A DNA stretch of 64,000 bases, from positions 62,001 through 126,000 of the forward strand of contig CANLXH010000002.1 in NCBI GenBank assembly GCA_947495075.1. The letters are read 5' to 3'. This document shows positions 36,176 through 44,783 of the stretch, piece after piece. Each line of letters starts with the position of its first letter. Within the stretch, counting starts at the first letter, position 1. The position numbers and the translations under genes were made by a program. This DNA is from an uncultured Croceitalea sp. (GTDB taxonomy: Bacteria > Bacteroidota > Bacteroidia > Flavobacteriales > Flavobacteriaceae). The notes beneath the pieces were generated by a model that was not told where the DNA came from, did no database searches, and saw only the letters and a list, made by a program, of their open reading frames with translations.

Positions 36176-38839
36176 TTAAAAAACAAACCGATACGTTGCT
36201 TTTAATAAAAAGATATTTTGTGGTTTTTGTCCTAAAATATTATCTCCTAGACTTGTAAATAAACCTTCATTTGGGTCACCAGATTGTGACACATCTTGTG
36301 ACCACACCAGAAAAATTTCAGAACCAGGAATATACTCCCAACGCAAAACTAAGTTTGAACGAAATTGAACAAAAGAAAAATCAGGATTATCAAAGCTAAA
36401 GTCTGTTGCACCATCTATATCTTCATCTACATTATAGGTGTCATCTATCAACGAAATTTGATTTGAATCATACTGTAAAAAACGGTTTTCAAAACGCTTT
36501 GCAGTAGCATCATTAACATGTTTAAAATTTGAATATCTTCCTCTAGAAATAAATGGTTGTCCCCAATACTGTATAGTTAAATTGGGATTAATGGTATAAT
36601 TTAATCTAAAAGACATGCTTAAGGTGCGTTGCTCTATTTCACCATTTAAATACCTTGGATTACCATTAGCATCTAAGTTATCTACAAACTGTAACTTATC
36701 ATTATTGATGTTGTATGATGGGAAAGCAGAAACACGAATAGCATCAACAGGTTGATAAGTTACTCCTGCTCTTATAAAGTAAGATTTAAAAGAATCATCT
36801 ACGGCTCTACGGCCATTATGGAATATATTAAAGCGTACTTTTTTTCTGCTATCTGTATTAATTCCATTCCAAAAACTTACCCATGGAGATTGTTTTAATC
36901 TTGGCCCACCTCTTAAAGCAAAGTTGGAATATTGTACTGGAGCATAATTGAATCCAAGATTTGTAAACCAGTTATTTTTCCAATTTTGCCAGCTATTAGT
37001 ATTAAATTGAAGATAATTATGATTTCCCTCAAAATCGAATGCCGCCCAATGATTATAGTTAATCCCTACACGCCTAAATGTACTATCTGGTTTTAATGTT
37101 TGATAACCAACCCAAGTATAATGTCTAATATCATCTGCCTGACGCTGAAAACCTAAATCATTCAATTCTAGTTCTGGCGAACGCCAAGTGCCTCCAGATT
37201 CAAATCTCCAATGCCCATTACCTATTTTACCAATCTTTACATCACCACCCGTACCAGTTAATGAAGTCTTTGTATCATCAACTTCTACATGATCTGCGTT
37301 GACTCTCTGGAATAATCTTGTTATAGACCTCTGAGTGTTTTCAATAGCTTCTTCACTACCTTGTACATGGCTTAGAATAATATTTCCACCAAAGTACCAA
37401 TCACGATTATTCCATTGGTGTTTAAAATCTAACCCTCCAGAATATGCCGATTTATGAAGGAAATTTAATCCTTCTGTTAGTCGATCTCGATTTGTTGCAG
37501 TAAAAACGCCACCTATAAAGGAATTACGGTCATTAAAATCTTTTTGAACACGACCAACAAAATAATTGGTCAATGGCTCTACAACTTCTCTTCTTCGTTC
37601 ACCATTATTATCTATTGTAGCATACTTTTTAGCAGTTACGCTTTCTAAAACTCCAATTGCCCAACCGTCTTTGGTTTTTCCACTAAACTTAGCAGCTCCT
37701 ATAATCTGAGTATTGTCAGGGATTTCTACAAATTCTCCATCTGTTGTATCAGGGAATCCCTGAGGGCTACGACCTATACGACGCGAATAAAATACATTGT
37801 CTGAGCCAAAGGTGTTACCAGCTTCTGATTGAGAAATATTAAAATCAAAAATATTCTTGTTCTCCACAAAAAATGGACGTTGCTCTCGAAAGAAAATTTG
37901 GAATCCGTCTAGTGCAATTGCTGAAGGGTCCGCTTCTACCTGACCAAAATCTGGATTAACGGTTAAATCTAAGGTAAGGTCATTAGTGATTCCAATTTTA
38001 GCATCAAGCCCAACCGTAATATTATTTTCACTCCCATCTCTAAATGGGTTTCCTTCTTCTGCTTCATAAGTCTCCCCACTAGCTACAGTATATGGCTGAA
38101 TCTCTAATTGTTTTTGAGGCTCTATGTTCTTTAACCCATGAAGCTCCCCAAATTCGCTTACCCACCCAGGTTGGTCAACTGGTTTACGTTGCCAAAGAGA
38201 ACGTTCTTCTCCTCTAAAAAATCTTCTGGTAGATTGTAAACCCCATACTTGATTGTCGGAGCTACCAAATTTTAATTGGCTCAATGGTATCTTTAATTCT
38301 GCGGTCCATCCTTCACCATCTATATTGGTCTTGGTATACCATATAGGATTCCAGCTACCATCCCAATTATTCCCGTTATTTGAAATAAATTCGTCTCCTT
38401 TAACTCCAGCAGCTGTTACAGTAAATGAGAATGCCGTACGTTTGTCATGATAGCTATCAATATTAAACTCTATCCAGTCACCTTCAAATCCATCTCTTCT
38501 AGAAAGTCGTTTAACAATTTCATCTGGTTCTGCATCATAACAACGCACTCCTATATATAGGTACTTGTTATCATAAACAATTTTAAATTTTGTTTGGTAA
38601 CTAGGTGGTGTGTTTTCATCTGGCTGATTTTCAATATAGTCTGTAGTCCAATCCACAATATTCCAGGCTACATCGTCTAACTGACCATCCACAACTGGGG
38701 TTTGATTTGAGGTTATAGCTTTCGTAAAATAAATTCTTTTAGGGACTACTTCTGTAGTATCTTGGCTTAGTTCTGTTTCTTGGGAATTACAAAACCAAGA
38801 AAATAGAAACAGCACAAGAAAAATGGTTGGATTCTTCAA
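36176..38839 (-). CDS. DUF5916 protein with CBM9-like N-terminal domain (copy 2)
   Basis: An 887-residue paralog of the neighbouring gene with the same layout: signal peptide (FLVLFLFSWFCNSQ), CBM9-like domain (TPVVDGQLDDVAWN, DNKYLYIGVRCYDAEP, GWTAELKIPLSQLKFG) and a long beta-rich DUF5916 region ending FLLKATYRFVF. The start codon is TTG (38837-38839); no ATG or GTG lies upstream before an in-frame stop at 38879. The two copies share long identical blocks, for example KIGITNDLTLDLTVNPDFGQ, so they arose by tandem duplication. A hairpin terminator separates them. Confidence 0.85.
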   Translation of the reverse strand: MKNPTIFLVLFLFSWFCNSQETELSQDTTEVVPKRIYFTKAITSNQTPVVDGQLDDVAWNIVDWTTDYIENQPDENTPPSYQTKFKIVYDNKYLYIGVRCYDAEPDEIVKRLSRRDGFEGDWIEFNIDSYHDKRTAFSFTVTAAGVKGDEFISNNGNNWDGSWNPIWYTKTNIDGEGWTAELKIPLSQLKFGSSDNQVWGLQSTRRFFRGEERSLWQRKPVDQPGWVSEFGELHGLKNIEPQKQLEIQPYTVASGETYEAEEGNPFRDGSENNITVGLDAKIGITNDLTLDLTVNPDFGQVEADPSAIALDGFQIFFREQRPFFVENKNIFDFNISQSEAGNTFGSDNVFYSRRIGRSPQGFPDTTDGEFVEIPDNTQIIGAAKFSGKTKDGWAIGVLESVTAKKYATIDNNGERRREVVEPLTNYFVGRVQKDFNDRNSFIGGVFTATNRDRLTEGLNFLHKSAYSGGLDFKHQWNNRDWYFGGNIILSHVQGSEEAIENTQRSITRLFQRVNADHVEVDDTKTSLTGTGGDVKIGKIGNGHWRFESGGTWRSPELELNDLGFQRQADDIRHYTWVGYQTLKPDSTFRRVGINYNHWAAFDFEGNHNYLQFNTNSWQNWKNNWFTNLGFNYAPVQYSNFALRGGPRLKQSPWVSFWNGINTDSRKKVRFNIFHNGRRAVDDSFKSYFIRAGVTYQPVDAIRVSAFPSYNINNDKLQFVDNLDANGNPRYLNGEIEQRTLSMSFRLNYTINPNLTIQYWGQPFISRGRYSNFKHVNDATAKRFENRFLQYDSNQISLIDDTYNVDEDIDGATDFSFDNPDFSFVQFRSNLVLRWEYIPGSEIFLVWSQDVSQSGDPNEGLFTSLGDNILGQKPQNIFLLKATYRFVF

Positions 38840-38998
38840 GATGTTCGTTTTTTGATTAGATGTACAGTAAAGACTTGACTATTCTTGAAGAGTTACAGTA
38901 AAAACAATTTTTAATATTTTTTTAACAAACTGTTTTAATACATTATTTTTGCAACCATTTTTAAGGTGAAAAAATTAAAAAATATTCTTTCACAACCA

Positions 38999-39029
38999 TT
39001 TGCAATTCAATCTAATAATTGTACATTTG
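38999..39029 (+). promoter_or_regulatory. Promoter of rplM-rpsI
   Basis: TTTG (38999-39002) and TACATTTG (39022-39029) are 19 bases apart, a close match to the Bacteroidota consensus. It places the transcript start near 39035 and rules out the long upstream reading frame at 38966. Confidence 0.7.
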
Positions 39030-39032
39030 CAG

Positions 39033-39045
39033 CCCGTTATTCGGG
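39033..39045 (+). promoter_or_regulatory. Small hairpin in the rplM leader
   Basis: CCCG (39033-39036) and CGGG (39042-39045) enclose a 5-base loop at the start of the predicted mRNA, 31 bases before the GTG start. It may be part of an L13 autoregulatory leader, but this stem alone is short. Confidence 0.4.
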
Positions 39046-39076
39046 AACGATTAGAAATTTAATATTATTTCGAGAA

Positions 39077-39532
39077 GTGGATACATTAAGTTATAAAACT
39101 ATTTCTGCCAACAAATCTACCGTTGATAAACAATGGTTATTGGTTGATGCTGAAGGACAGACATTAGGTAGATTGGCCTCTAAAGTTGCCAAATTACTAA
39201 GAGGAAAGTACAAGACAAACTTTACTCCTCACGTAGATTGCGGTGACAACGTGGTTGTTATCAACGCAGAAAAAATACAAATGAGTGGTAACAAGTGGGC
39301 AGATAAATCTTATATCCGATACACAGGATATCCTGGTGGACAACGTTTTACTAGTGCTTCTCAATTATTAGAAAAGCACCCTGAAAGGATTATTGAAAAA
39401 TCTGTAAAAGGCATGCTTCCTAAAAATAGATTAGGTGCTGATTTATTCAGAAACTTAAAAGTATATGCTGGAACTGAGCATGGTCAAGAAGCTCAAAAAC
39501 CTAAAGCAATTAACTTAAACGACTATAAATAA
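39077..39532 (+). CDS. rplM: 50S ribosomal protein L13
   Basis: A 151-residue ribosomal protein: [44 protein letters not shown], then [24 protein letters not shown] and [10 protein letters not shown]. The frame can be extended to 38966, but the promoter lies inside that extension and family members begin at this VDTLSYK segment. The start is therefore GTG at 39077, which yields the usual length. Its stop overlaps the rpsI start by one base (TAATG), so the two are translationally coupled. Confidence 0.95.
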   Translation: MDTLSYKTISANKSTVDKQWLLVDAEGQTLGRLASKVAKLLRGKYKTNFTPHVDCGDNVVVINAEKIQMSGNKWADKSYIRYTGYPGGQRFTSASQLLEKHPERIIEKSVKGMLPKNRLGADLFRNLKVYAGTEHGQEAQKPKAINLNDYK

Positions 39533-39918
39533 TGGACGTTATTCACAAAATTGGAAGAAGAAAAACAGCTGTAGCACGTGTATATGTTTCTGAAGGAAAA
39601 GGAAATATCACTGTTAATAAAAGAACATTAGAAGAGTATTTCTCTACAGCTACATTACAATATAAAGTAAAGCAGCCTTTTACACTTACTGAAACAGATG
39701 GAAACTATGATGTTAAAGTAAATGTTTACGGTGGTGGAATTACTGGTCAAGCGGAAGCTGTTAGATTAGCATTGTCTAGAGCAATGTGTGAAATTGATGC
39801 TGAAAACAGAGCAGTTCTTAAACCAGAGGGCTTACTAACTAGAGACCCAAGAATGGTGGAGCGTAAGAAATTTGGTCAGAAGAAAGCTCGTAAGAAATTC
39901 CAGTTCTCTAAACGTTAA
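39532..39918 (+). CDS. rpsI: 30S ribosomal protein S9
   Basis: A 128-residue ribosomal protein. [25 protein letters not shown] is the start signature, [19 protein letters not shown] the core, and the basic tail [18 protein letters not shown] reaches toward the P site. It is coupled to rplM and ends before a strong terminator. Confidence 0.98.
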   Translation: MDVIHKIGRRKTAVARVYVSEGKGNITVNKRTLEEYFSTATLQYKVKQPFTLTETDGNYDVKVNVYGGGITGQAEAVRLALSRAMCEIDAENRAVLKPEGLLTRDPRMVERKKFGQKKARKKFQFSKR

Positions 39919-39932
39919 TCACAAAATTATCA

Positions 39933-39956
39933 GGCATCCTTTTTTGGATGCCTTAA
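39933..39956 (+). terminator. Terminator of rplM-rpsI
   Basis: GGCATCC and GGATGCC (39933-39939, 39946-39952) enclose a T6 loop, followed by TTAATTATATTTT. It starts 15 bases after the rpsI stop. Confidence 0.8.
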
Positions 39957-39983
39957 TTATATTTTCTAACAAGTTCATTGAAA

Positions 39984-40069
39984 GTCCTTTTTTAAAGGGC
40001 AATTAAAAAATCCCAAAACCCAACCTAGTTGGCAGACTAAACCAAGTAAAACTTGAAAGTAGTTTTGGG
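39984..40069 (+). promoter_or_regulatory. Structured element upstream of rpsB (hairpin plus three-way junction)
   Basis: A hairpin (39984-39990 with 39994-40000) is followed by a three-way junction. P1 is CCCAAAAC/GTTTTGGG (40012-40019, 40062-40069). P2 is CCAAC-CTA-GTTGG (40020-40032). P3 is CAAGT-AAA-ACTTG (40043-40055), extended by ACT/AGT. All three stems are perfect. It lies 98-183 bases before rpsB and after the rpsI terminator, so it may be an S2 leader RNA. A possible promoter (TTG 40053-40055, TAGTTTAG 40075-40082, 19-base gap) overlaps it, so the palindromes could instead act as DNA sites. Confidence 0.5.
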
Positions 40070-40166
40070 TAAATTAGTTTAGCATCTAAATGATGAAGGC
40101 TTCCTTACTATTTTTTGGATACCACTTTATCATTGCTAATTCAAAAGAACGTAAACTAAATTTAAA

Positions 40167-41264
40167 ATGGCGAAAGTCGAAGTAAAACAATTATTAGAAG
40201 CAGGTGTGCACTTTGGACACCTTACACGAAAGTGGAACCCAAACATGGCTCCTTACATCTATATGGAGCGTAACGGTATCCACGTTATCAATCTTTACAA
40301 AACAGCTGCGAAATTAGAAGAAGCTAATGAAGCTTTAAAGAAAATAGCAGCATCTGGAAGAAAAATTCTTTTCGTAGCTACAAAGAAACAAGCAAAAGAC
40401 ATTGTTGCTGAAAAAGTTTCAAACGTAAATATGCCATACATTACTGAAAGATGGCCAGGTGGTATGTTAACTAACTTTGTAACTATTAGAAAAGCTGTTA
40501 AGAAAATGGCTGCTATTGATAGAATGAAGAAAGACGGAACATTCTTAACTCTTTCCAAGAAAGAACGTTTACAAGTGGACCGTTTAAGAGCTAAGCTAGA
40601 TAAAAACTTAGGTTCTATTTCTGAGATGACTCGTTTGCCTGGTGCAATTTTTATTGTTGATACAATGCGTGAGCATATAGCAGTGAAAGAAGCTCAAAAA
40701 TTAAATATTCCAATTTTTGCGATAGTAGATACAAATTCTGACCCAAGACCAATTGACTTTATTATCCCTGCCAATGATGATGCTGGTAAGTCTATTGATG
40801 TTATCATGTCTGAAGTTACTAATGCTGTCGCAGAAGGTTTAGCAGATAGAAAAGCAGAAAAGCAAAGTGATAAAGAAGGGAAAGAAGCTCCTAAAGCTAA
40901 AGAAAAAGCTGCTACTCCTAAAGCTGAAAAACCAGTTGAAAAAAAGGCAGAGGCTGCTAAAGAAGAAAAGCCAAAGAAGAAGGCAGCTCCAAAAGCAAAA
41001 GCAGATGACCTAACCAAAGTAGAAGGTGTTGGACCTAAAGCTGCAGAAGCATTAGTTGCTGCTGGCATCGTTACATATGTTGATTTAGCTAAAGCTAAAC
41101 CAGAAGCTGTTAAAACTATACTTACAGATGCTAGTCCAAGACTTGCTCATTTAGAGCCTGCTTCATGGCCAAAGCAAGCTAAAATGGCTGCCGATGGTAA
41201 ATGGGACGAACTTAAGGAATGGCAAGACAACACTAAAGGTGGAGTTGAAGATTCTGAAGAGTAG
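40167..41264 (+). CDS. rpsB: 30S ribosomal protein S2 with C-terminal HhH extension
   Basis: A 365-residue protein, over 100 residues longer than usual. Residues 1-230 are a standard S2 (EAGVHFGHLTRKWNPNMAPYIY, TERWPGGMLTNF, AIVDTNSDPRPIDFIIPANDDAGKSI). A Lys/Ala/Glu/Pro-rich linker runs to about 278. The last 85 residues form a helix-hairpin-helix domain (DDLTKVEGVGPKAAEALVAAGI) that ends in a Trp-rich tail. HhH domains bind nucleic acid, so the tail may contact rRNA or mRNA near the 30S surface. I recall a similar tail on flavobacterial L21. First gene of rpsB-tsf. Confidence 0.97.
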   Translation: MAKVEVKQLLEAGVHFGHLTRKWNPNMAPYIYMERNGIHVINLYKTAAKLEEANEALKKIAASGRKILFVATKKQAKDIVAEKVSNVNMPYITERWPGGMLTNFVTIRKAVKKMAAIDRMKKDGTFLTLSKKERLQVDRLRAKLDKNLGSISEMTRLPGAIFIVDTMREHIAVKEAQKLNIPIFAIVDTNSDPRPIDFIIPANDDAGKSIDVIMSEVTNAVAEGLADRKAEKQSDKEGKEAPKAKEKAATPKAEKPVEKKAEAAKEEKPKKKAAPKAKADDLTKVEGVGPKAAEALVAAGIVTYVDLAKAKPEAVKTILTDASPRLAHLEPASWPKQAKMAADGKWDELKEWQDNTKGGVEDSEE

Positions 41265-41280
41265 TTTAATATTGATTCAT

Positions 41281-41299
41281 AAAACACTTATGGTGTTTT
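41281..41299 (+). terminator. Weak hairpin between rpsB and tsf
   Basis: AAAACAC and GTGTTTT pair around a 5-base loop, followed by ACTTTATATAATTTTTT. It is AT-rich and the T run is delayed, so it probably lowers rather than stops transcription into tsf. Confidence 0.45.
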
Positions 41300-41330
41300 A
41301 CTTTATATAATTTTTTAAAAAGTACATAAA

Positions 41331-42155
41331 ATGGCAAAGATTACAGCCGCTGAAGTAAATAAATTAAGAAAAGCTACTGGAGCTGGAATGATGGATTGTA
41401 AAAATGCATTGGTTGAAGCTGACGGTGATTTTGATAAAGCAATTGAAATTCTTCGTAAGAAAGGTCAAAAAGTTGCTGCTAAAAGAGCAGATAGAGACTC
41501 TTCTGAAGGTGCTGCAATTGCAAAGGTGGATGCAGGCAATAACAATGGCGTTATTATCTCATTAAACTGTGAGACTGATTTTGTTGCAAAAAATGAAACT
41601 TTTGTAACTCTAGCTAATGAGTTAGCTGATTTAGCATTAGGCTTTGACAATAAAGATGCTTTTATGGCAGCTACATACAACGGAATGACTGTTGCTGAGA
41701 AGCTAACAGAACAAACAGGTGTTATTGGAGAGAAAATAGAGATAGGAAGCTTTGAAAGATTAAATGCTCCTTTTGTAGGATCTTACATTCATGCAGGTAA
41801 TAAGATTGCTACTTTGGTAGGTCTTTCCAGTGCAGTTGATGGTGCTGCTGAAGTTGCAAAAGATGTAGCAATGCAAGCTGCTGCAATGAATCCTGTTGCC
41901 TTAAACGAAGATGGTGTCGACCAATCTGTAATCGATAAAGAAATCGAAATTGCAAAAGATCAATTACGCCAAGAAGGTAAGCCGGAAGCAATGTTAGACA
42001 ATATCGCAAAAGGAAAATTAAAGCGTTTCTTTAGAGACAATACTCTAGTAAACCAAGCTTTCATAAAAGACAGTAAGCAAAGTGTTGCTCAATATGTAAA
42101 GTCTGTTGATTCTAGTTTAGAAGTAACTGCTTTTTCCAGAGTAGCATTAGGATAA
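41331..42155 (+). CDS. tsf: Elongation factor Ts
   Basis: A 274-residue nucleotide exchange factor for EF-Tu. Signatures are the N-terminal UBA-like domain (AAEVNKLRKATGAGMMDCKNALVEADGDFDKAIEILRKKG), NCETDFVAKNE, and the C-terminal QAFIKDSKQSVAQYVK. It lies 66 bases after rpsB, the normal partner, and is followed by a strong terminator. Confidence 0.98.
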   Translation: MAKITAAEVNKLRKATGAGMMDCKNALVEADGDFDKAIEILRKKGQKVAAKRADRDSSEGAAIAKVDAGNNNGVIISLNCETDFVAKNETFVTLANELADLALGFDNKDAFMAATYNGMTVAEKLTEQTGVIGEKIEIGSFERLNAPFVGSYIHAGNKIATLVGLSSAVDGAAEVAKDVAMQAAAMNPVALNEDGVDQSVIDKEIEIAKDQLRQEGKPEAMLDNIAKGKLKRFFRDNTLVNQAFIKDSKQSVAQYVKSVDSSLEVTAFSRVALG

Positions 42156-42174
42156 ATTTATCCTCACAACTTCA

Positions 42175-42207
42175 TAAAAAACCTGAGCCAATGCTCAGGT
42201 TTTTTTG
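42175..42207. terminator. Terminator after tsf
   Basis: ACCTGAGC-CAAT-GCTCAGGT with six A before and seven T after. It can work in both directions and separates tsf from the convergent DUF4097 gene. Confidence 0.9.
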
Positions 42208-42221
42208 CTTTACACCTTATT

Positions 42222-43034
42222 CTATTTAGACTTTATCATTATATCACCATTAAAGGTCTTAAACAGCATCTCTGGTCCTCCACCATTTATTTTTCCTTTA
42301 ATCCATTGTTCTATCTTTACCTTATACGTTCCACTTTTTGAGCTTTTGTCAACATCTGGTTTGTTTTCAGAAATATCCATATCAAAATCGGTATACACAT
42401 CACCCATATCAGATTTTGCTTTAACACTAGCTTTTAAACCTTTTGGAAAAGTAATTTCCACATTACCGTTAAAGCTACTAAAAGCCATATCCGCTCCGCT
42501 AGTTATACTTTTAAAATTAGCAATAAGTTCACCATTAGTAGTGTCAGCACTGGCAGAACCACTAACATCTTTTAAGGTAATTTTTCCATTTACGTTACTT
42601 ATCTCCATTTCTCCATTTACACCCTCAACATAAATATCCCCATTGTTTACTGTTTCTAACATTAGTGAAAAATTAGTAGGCACTTTAATATCAAAATCGG
42701 TTTTATTGTTCCATAATTCGTTATGTATTCTTACCACATTTTCATTTTCTTCTGCTGAAATATTCAGGGAAGACCCAGATATTTTTTTCATCCCCTTTTT
42801 TTCACAATCCTCACATTCATGATCATCTTCATGCACTGTAGCTTTCACAATTACTTCTTTTCCATTATAAGCGACAACTGTTATTGAGCCAGAAATTTGA
42901 TCTACTTCTAACACTCCTGGATTGCTTGGGTTACTTAAAGGAATGGTAAACAAGTCTATCTTTTTCTCTTGGGCACTTGATATACATACTGCTAAGAACC
43001 CAACTACGGTTATTATTAATTTTAAGTTTTTCAT
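42222..43034 (-). CDS. DUF4097 family beta-helix-like envelope protein (copy 1)
   Basis: A 270-residue exported protein (signal ends near ISSAQ). Repeated short strands such as VNNGDIYVEGVNGEMEISNVNGKITLKDVSGSASADTTNGELIANF are typical of DUF4097 (adhesin-like) proteins. An insertion before the repeats carries a C-E-D-C motif (ECEDCEKK), which may bind metal or form a disulfide. DUF4097 domains are also found in LiaX-type proteins of envelope stress systems. It is the last gene of the sigma operon; the gap to its paralog is 5 bases. Confidence 0.8.
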   Translation of the reverse strand: MKNLKLIITVVGFLAVCISSAQEKKIDLFTIPLSNPSNPGVLEVDQISGSITVVAYNGKEVIVKATVHEDDHECEDCEKKGMKKISGSSLNISAEENENVVRIHNELWNNKTDFDIKVPTNFSLMLETVNNGDIYVEGVNGEMEISNVNGKITLKDVSGSASADTTNGELIANFKSITSGADMAFSSFNGNVEITFPKGLKASVKAKSDMGDVYTDFDMDISENKPDVDKSSKSGTYKVKIEQWIKGKINGGGPEMLFKTFNGDIMIKSK

Positions 43035-43039
43035 GATTG

Positions 43040-43906
43040 TTATATTTTTTTGATGAATACGTTTCCATTTAGTGTTTCAAAATCATAATCAATACCACCT
43101 TTACCTATTTGAACAACAGGTTTAGATTCGTACTTAAATTTTGTTTTGCTATTTTCTGATGATTTGTTGGTTCTGTTAAATTGTTTTTCAATATCAAAAT
43201 CCGTAAAGAGTTCTCCATTCATACTCTTGAAAGAAACATCTGCAGATAAGGAATTTTGATAGGTAACATTAATATCCCCGTTTAATGAATAATATTTAGA
43301 AGCATTTCTAGGGTTATCAGCATAGGATATTTCAACCTTACCATTAATACAGTGCACCTTAGTTTGACCAGTAACATTTATAAGAGAAATCCCACCATTT
43401 ACATTATTAGCTTTAATGAAATCCCCTCGCATATTCTTAACCGTTACTTCGCCATCATTTACGGTACTAATATCTAATTTGATATTCTTTGGAACTTTTA
43501 AAATAAAATCTGTTTGGTGCTCATAAGGTGGTGCTTCATATTCTTGATTACAGCAATAATATTGAAATTTATCTTGGTCAAATTTCATAAAAGGTGCGCT
43601 TGGGTAGATAACTATCTTATTTCCTTTTTCCAACACTTTAATAATCAACTCTTTTTTACCCGTTTCTAAATCTATAGAATTATTAGCAGTGATTTTTTTA
43701 TCCACAACAAGTTGTACTTGGTTACCCTCATAACCTTCTACTTTAACAAATCCAAAAATATTATTTAGGATTAAGGTGTTTTGTTTGTCATTGCTCTCAA
43801 AAGCAATCTCCTTTTTTATTTGTTCTTTAAACTCTTTCTTTTGTGCGTTAACAAAATGTGCTACTGCAAAAACTGCAAGCAGACGTACTAAAATTGTTTT
43901 TCTCAT
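43040..43906 (-). CDS. DUF4097 family beta-helix-like envelope protein (copy 2)
   Basis: A 288-residue exported paralog of the next gene (signal ends near FVNAQ). It shows the same repeats (VNDGEVTVKNMRGDFIKANNVNGGISLINVTGQTKVHCINGKVEISY). At the position where copy 1 has CEDC, this copy has YYCCNQEYE, so both carry cysteines in the same insertion. It lies 78 bases after the HEAT anti-sigma gene, in the same operon. Its function is not known. Confidence 0.8.
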   Translation of the reverse strand: MRKTILVRLLAVFAVAHFVNAQKKEFKEQIKKEIAFESNDKQNTLILNNIFGFVKVEGYEGNQVQLVVDKKITANNSIDLETGKKELIIKVLEKGNKIVIYPSAPFMKFDQDKFQYYCCNQEYEAPPYEHQTDFILKVPKNIKLDISTVNDGEVTVKNMRGDFIKANNVNGGISLINVTGQTKVHCINGKVEISYADNPRNASKYYSLNGDINVTYQNSLSADVSFKSMNGELFTDFDIEKQFNRTNKSSENSKTKFKYESKPVVQIGKGGIDYDFETLNGNVFIKKI

Positions 43907-43984
43907 TTGATTGAATTTTGCGCCCTAAAACTTAGGACTGTTCGTAATTTGATTTTGCTCAATATGAGCTAATTGATAAATAAA

Positions 43985-44779
43985 CTATATGATTGATTGA
44001 ATTGTACTTTCTATCTTCTTTTTTACCGTTGTATCTAATTCTTGATTCTGCAATAATTTTTTAAAGGGTTCTATAGAATTTTTTTCTTGTAATGCCGCCA
44101 TCAAATTTGCCAATGTCACCTGCACAATTGGGGATTCTTGATTAGGAATAGACTGTACTAAACCTTGCCTTACCACAGGGTTACTTACATAATTTGTCAA
44201 TGACTCAATAGCAGCCAATCTTACATTTACATTGCTATCTTTATTAAGTGTTTGTAACAAGGCTTTAATAACTGTTTCGTCTACTTTACCAAACCTATTC
44301 GCCTCGCTAACGCCCTGCAATCTTTTATTTACTGAAGGTTGTTTCAACAGTGTTAAGACTAATTTTTCTCTAACCTCTTCTGTTTCATCATTAGCAACAA
44401 TTTTGGTTACCGTTTGGGTTTCTTTTGGTTTTAAAAAATACCCAATTGAAAGTCCTATGGTAAGTAATAATAATCCATACGCAAACTGTGGTTTCATTAA
44501 AATAGAAAGGTTCGCAGAAAACTTACTAAACCAATTTAAGTTTGGTTTTTTTTGGATTTCGGTTTCTGAATTCAACATATCAAAAAACTTAACATCCATC
44601 TGTTCTGATGGTTCAGGAACATTTATAGCATTAGTATCTTTCCACAGTAACTTTAAATCTTCAAACTCTTTCTGATATGATGGATTGTTACTAAGAAATT
44701 TTTCAAAGACAACTTTATCATCTAAACTTATCTCTCCCTTTAGATAATCAATTGCCATTATTTCAAATTCTTCTTTCAT
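43985..44779 (-). CDS. Membrane anti-sigma factor with periplasmic HEAT repeats
   Basis: A 264-residue protein. Residues 1-95 are an acidic cytoplasmic part that starts like anti-sigma factors (AIDYLKGEISLDDKVVFEKFLSNNP). One membrane helix lies near 98-118 (YGLLLLTIGLSIGYFL). The rest holds HEAT repeats (VIKALLQTLNKDSNVNVRLAAIESLTNYV, then a further one) outside the inner membrane. It follows the sigma gene by 4 bases. A HEAT domain as the sensor part is unusual. No zinc-finger motif is seen, so anti-sigma activity is inferred from position and N-terminal likeness. Confidence 0.75.
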   Translation of the reverse strand: MKEEFEIMAIDYLKGEISLDDKVVFEKFLSNNPSYQKEFEDLKLLWKDTNAINVPEPSEQMDVKFFDMLNSETEIQKKPNLNWFSKFSANLSILMKPQFAYGLLLLTIGLSIGYFLKPKETQTVTKIVANDETEEVREKLVLTLLKQPSVNKRLQGVSEANRFGKVDETVIKALLQTLNKDSNVNVRLAAIESLTNYVSNPVVRQGLVQSIPNQESPIVQVTLANLMAALQEKNSIEPFKKLLQNQELDTTVKKKIESTIQSII

Positions 44780-44783
44780 AATT

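Noticed and set aside
38966-39076. 37-residue N-terminal extension of L13
   Set aside because: The segment includes the promoter and is absent from the family; GTG at 39077 gives the standard length.
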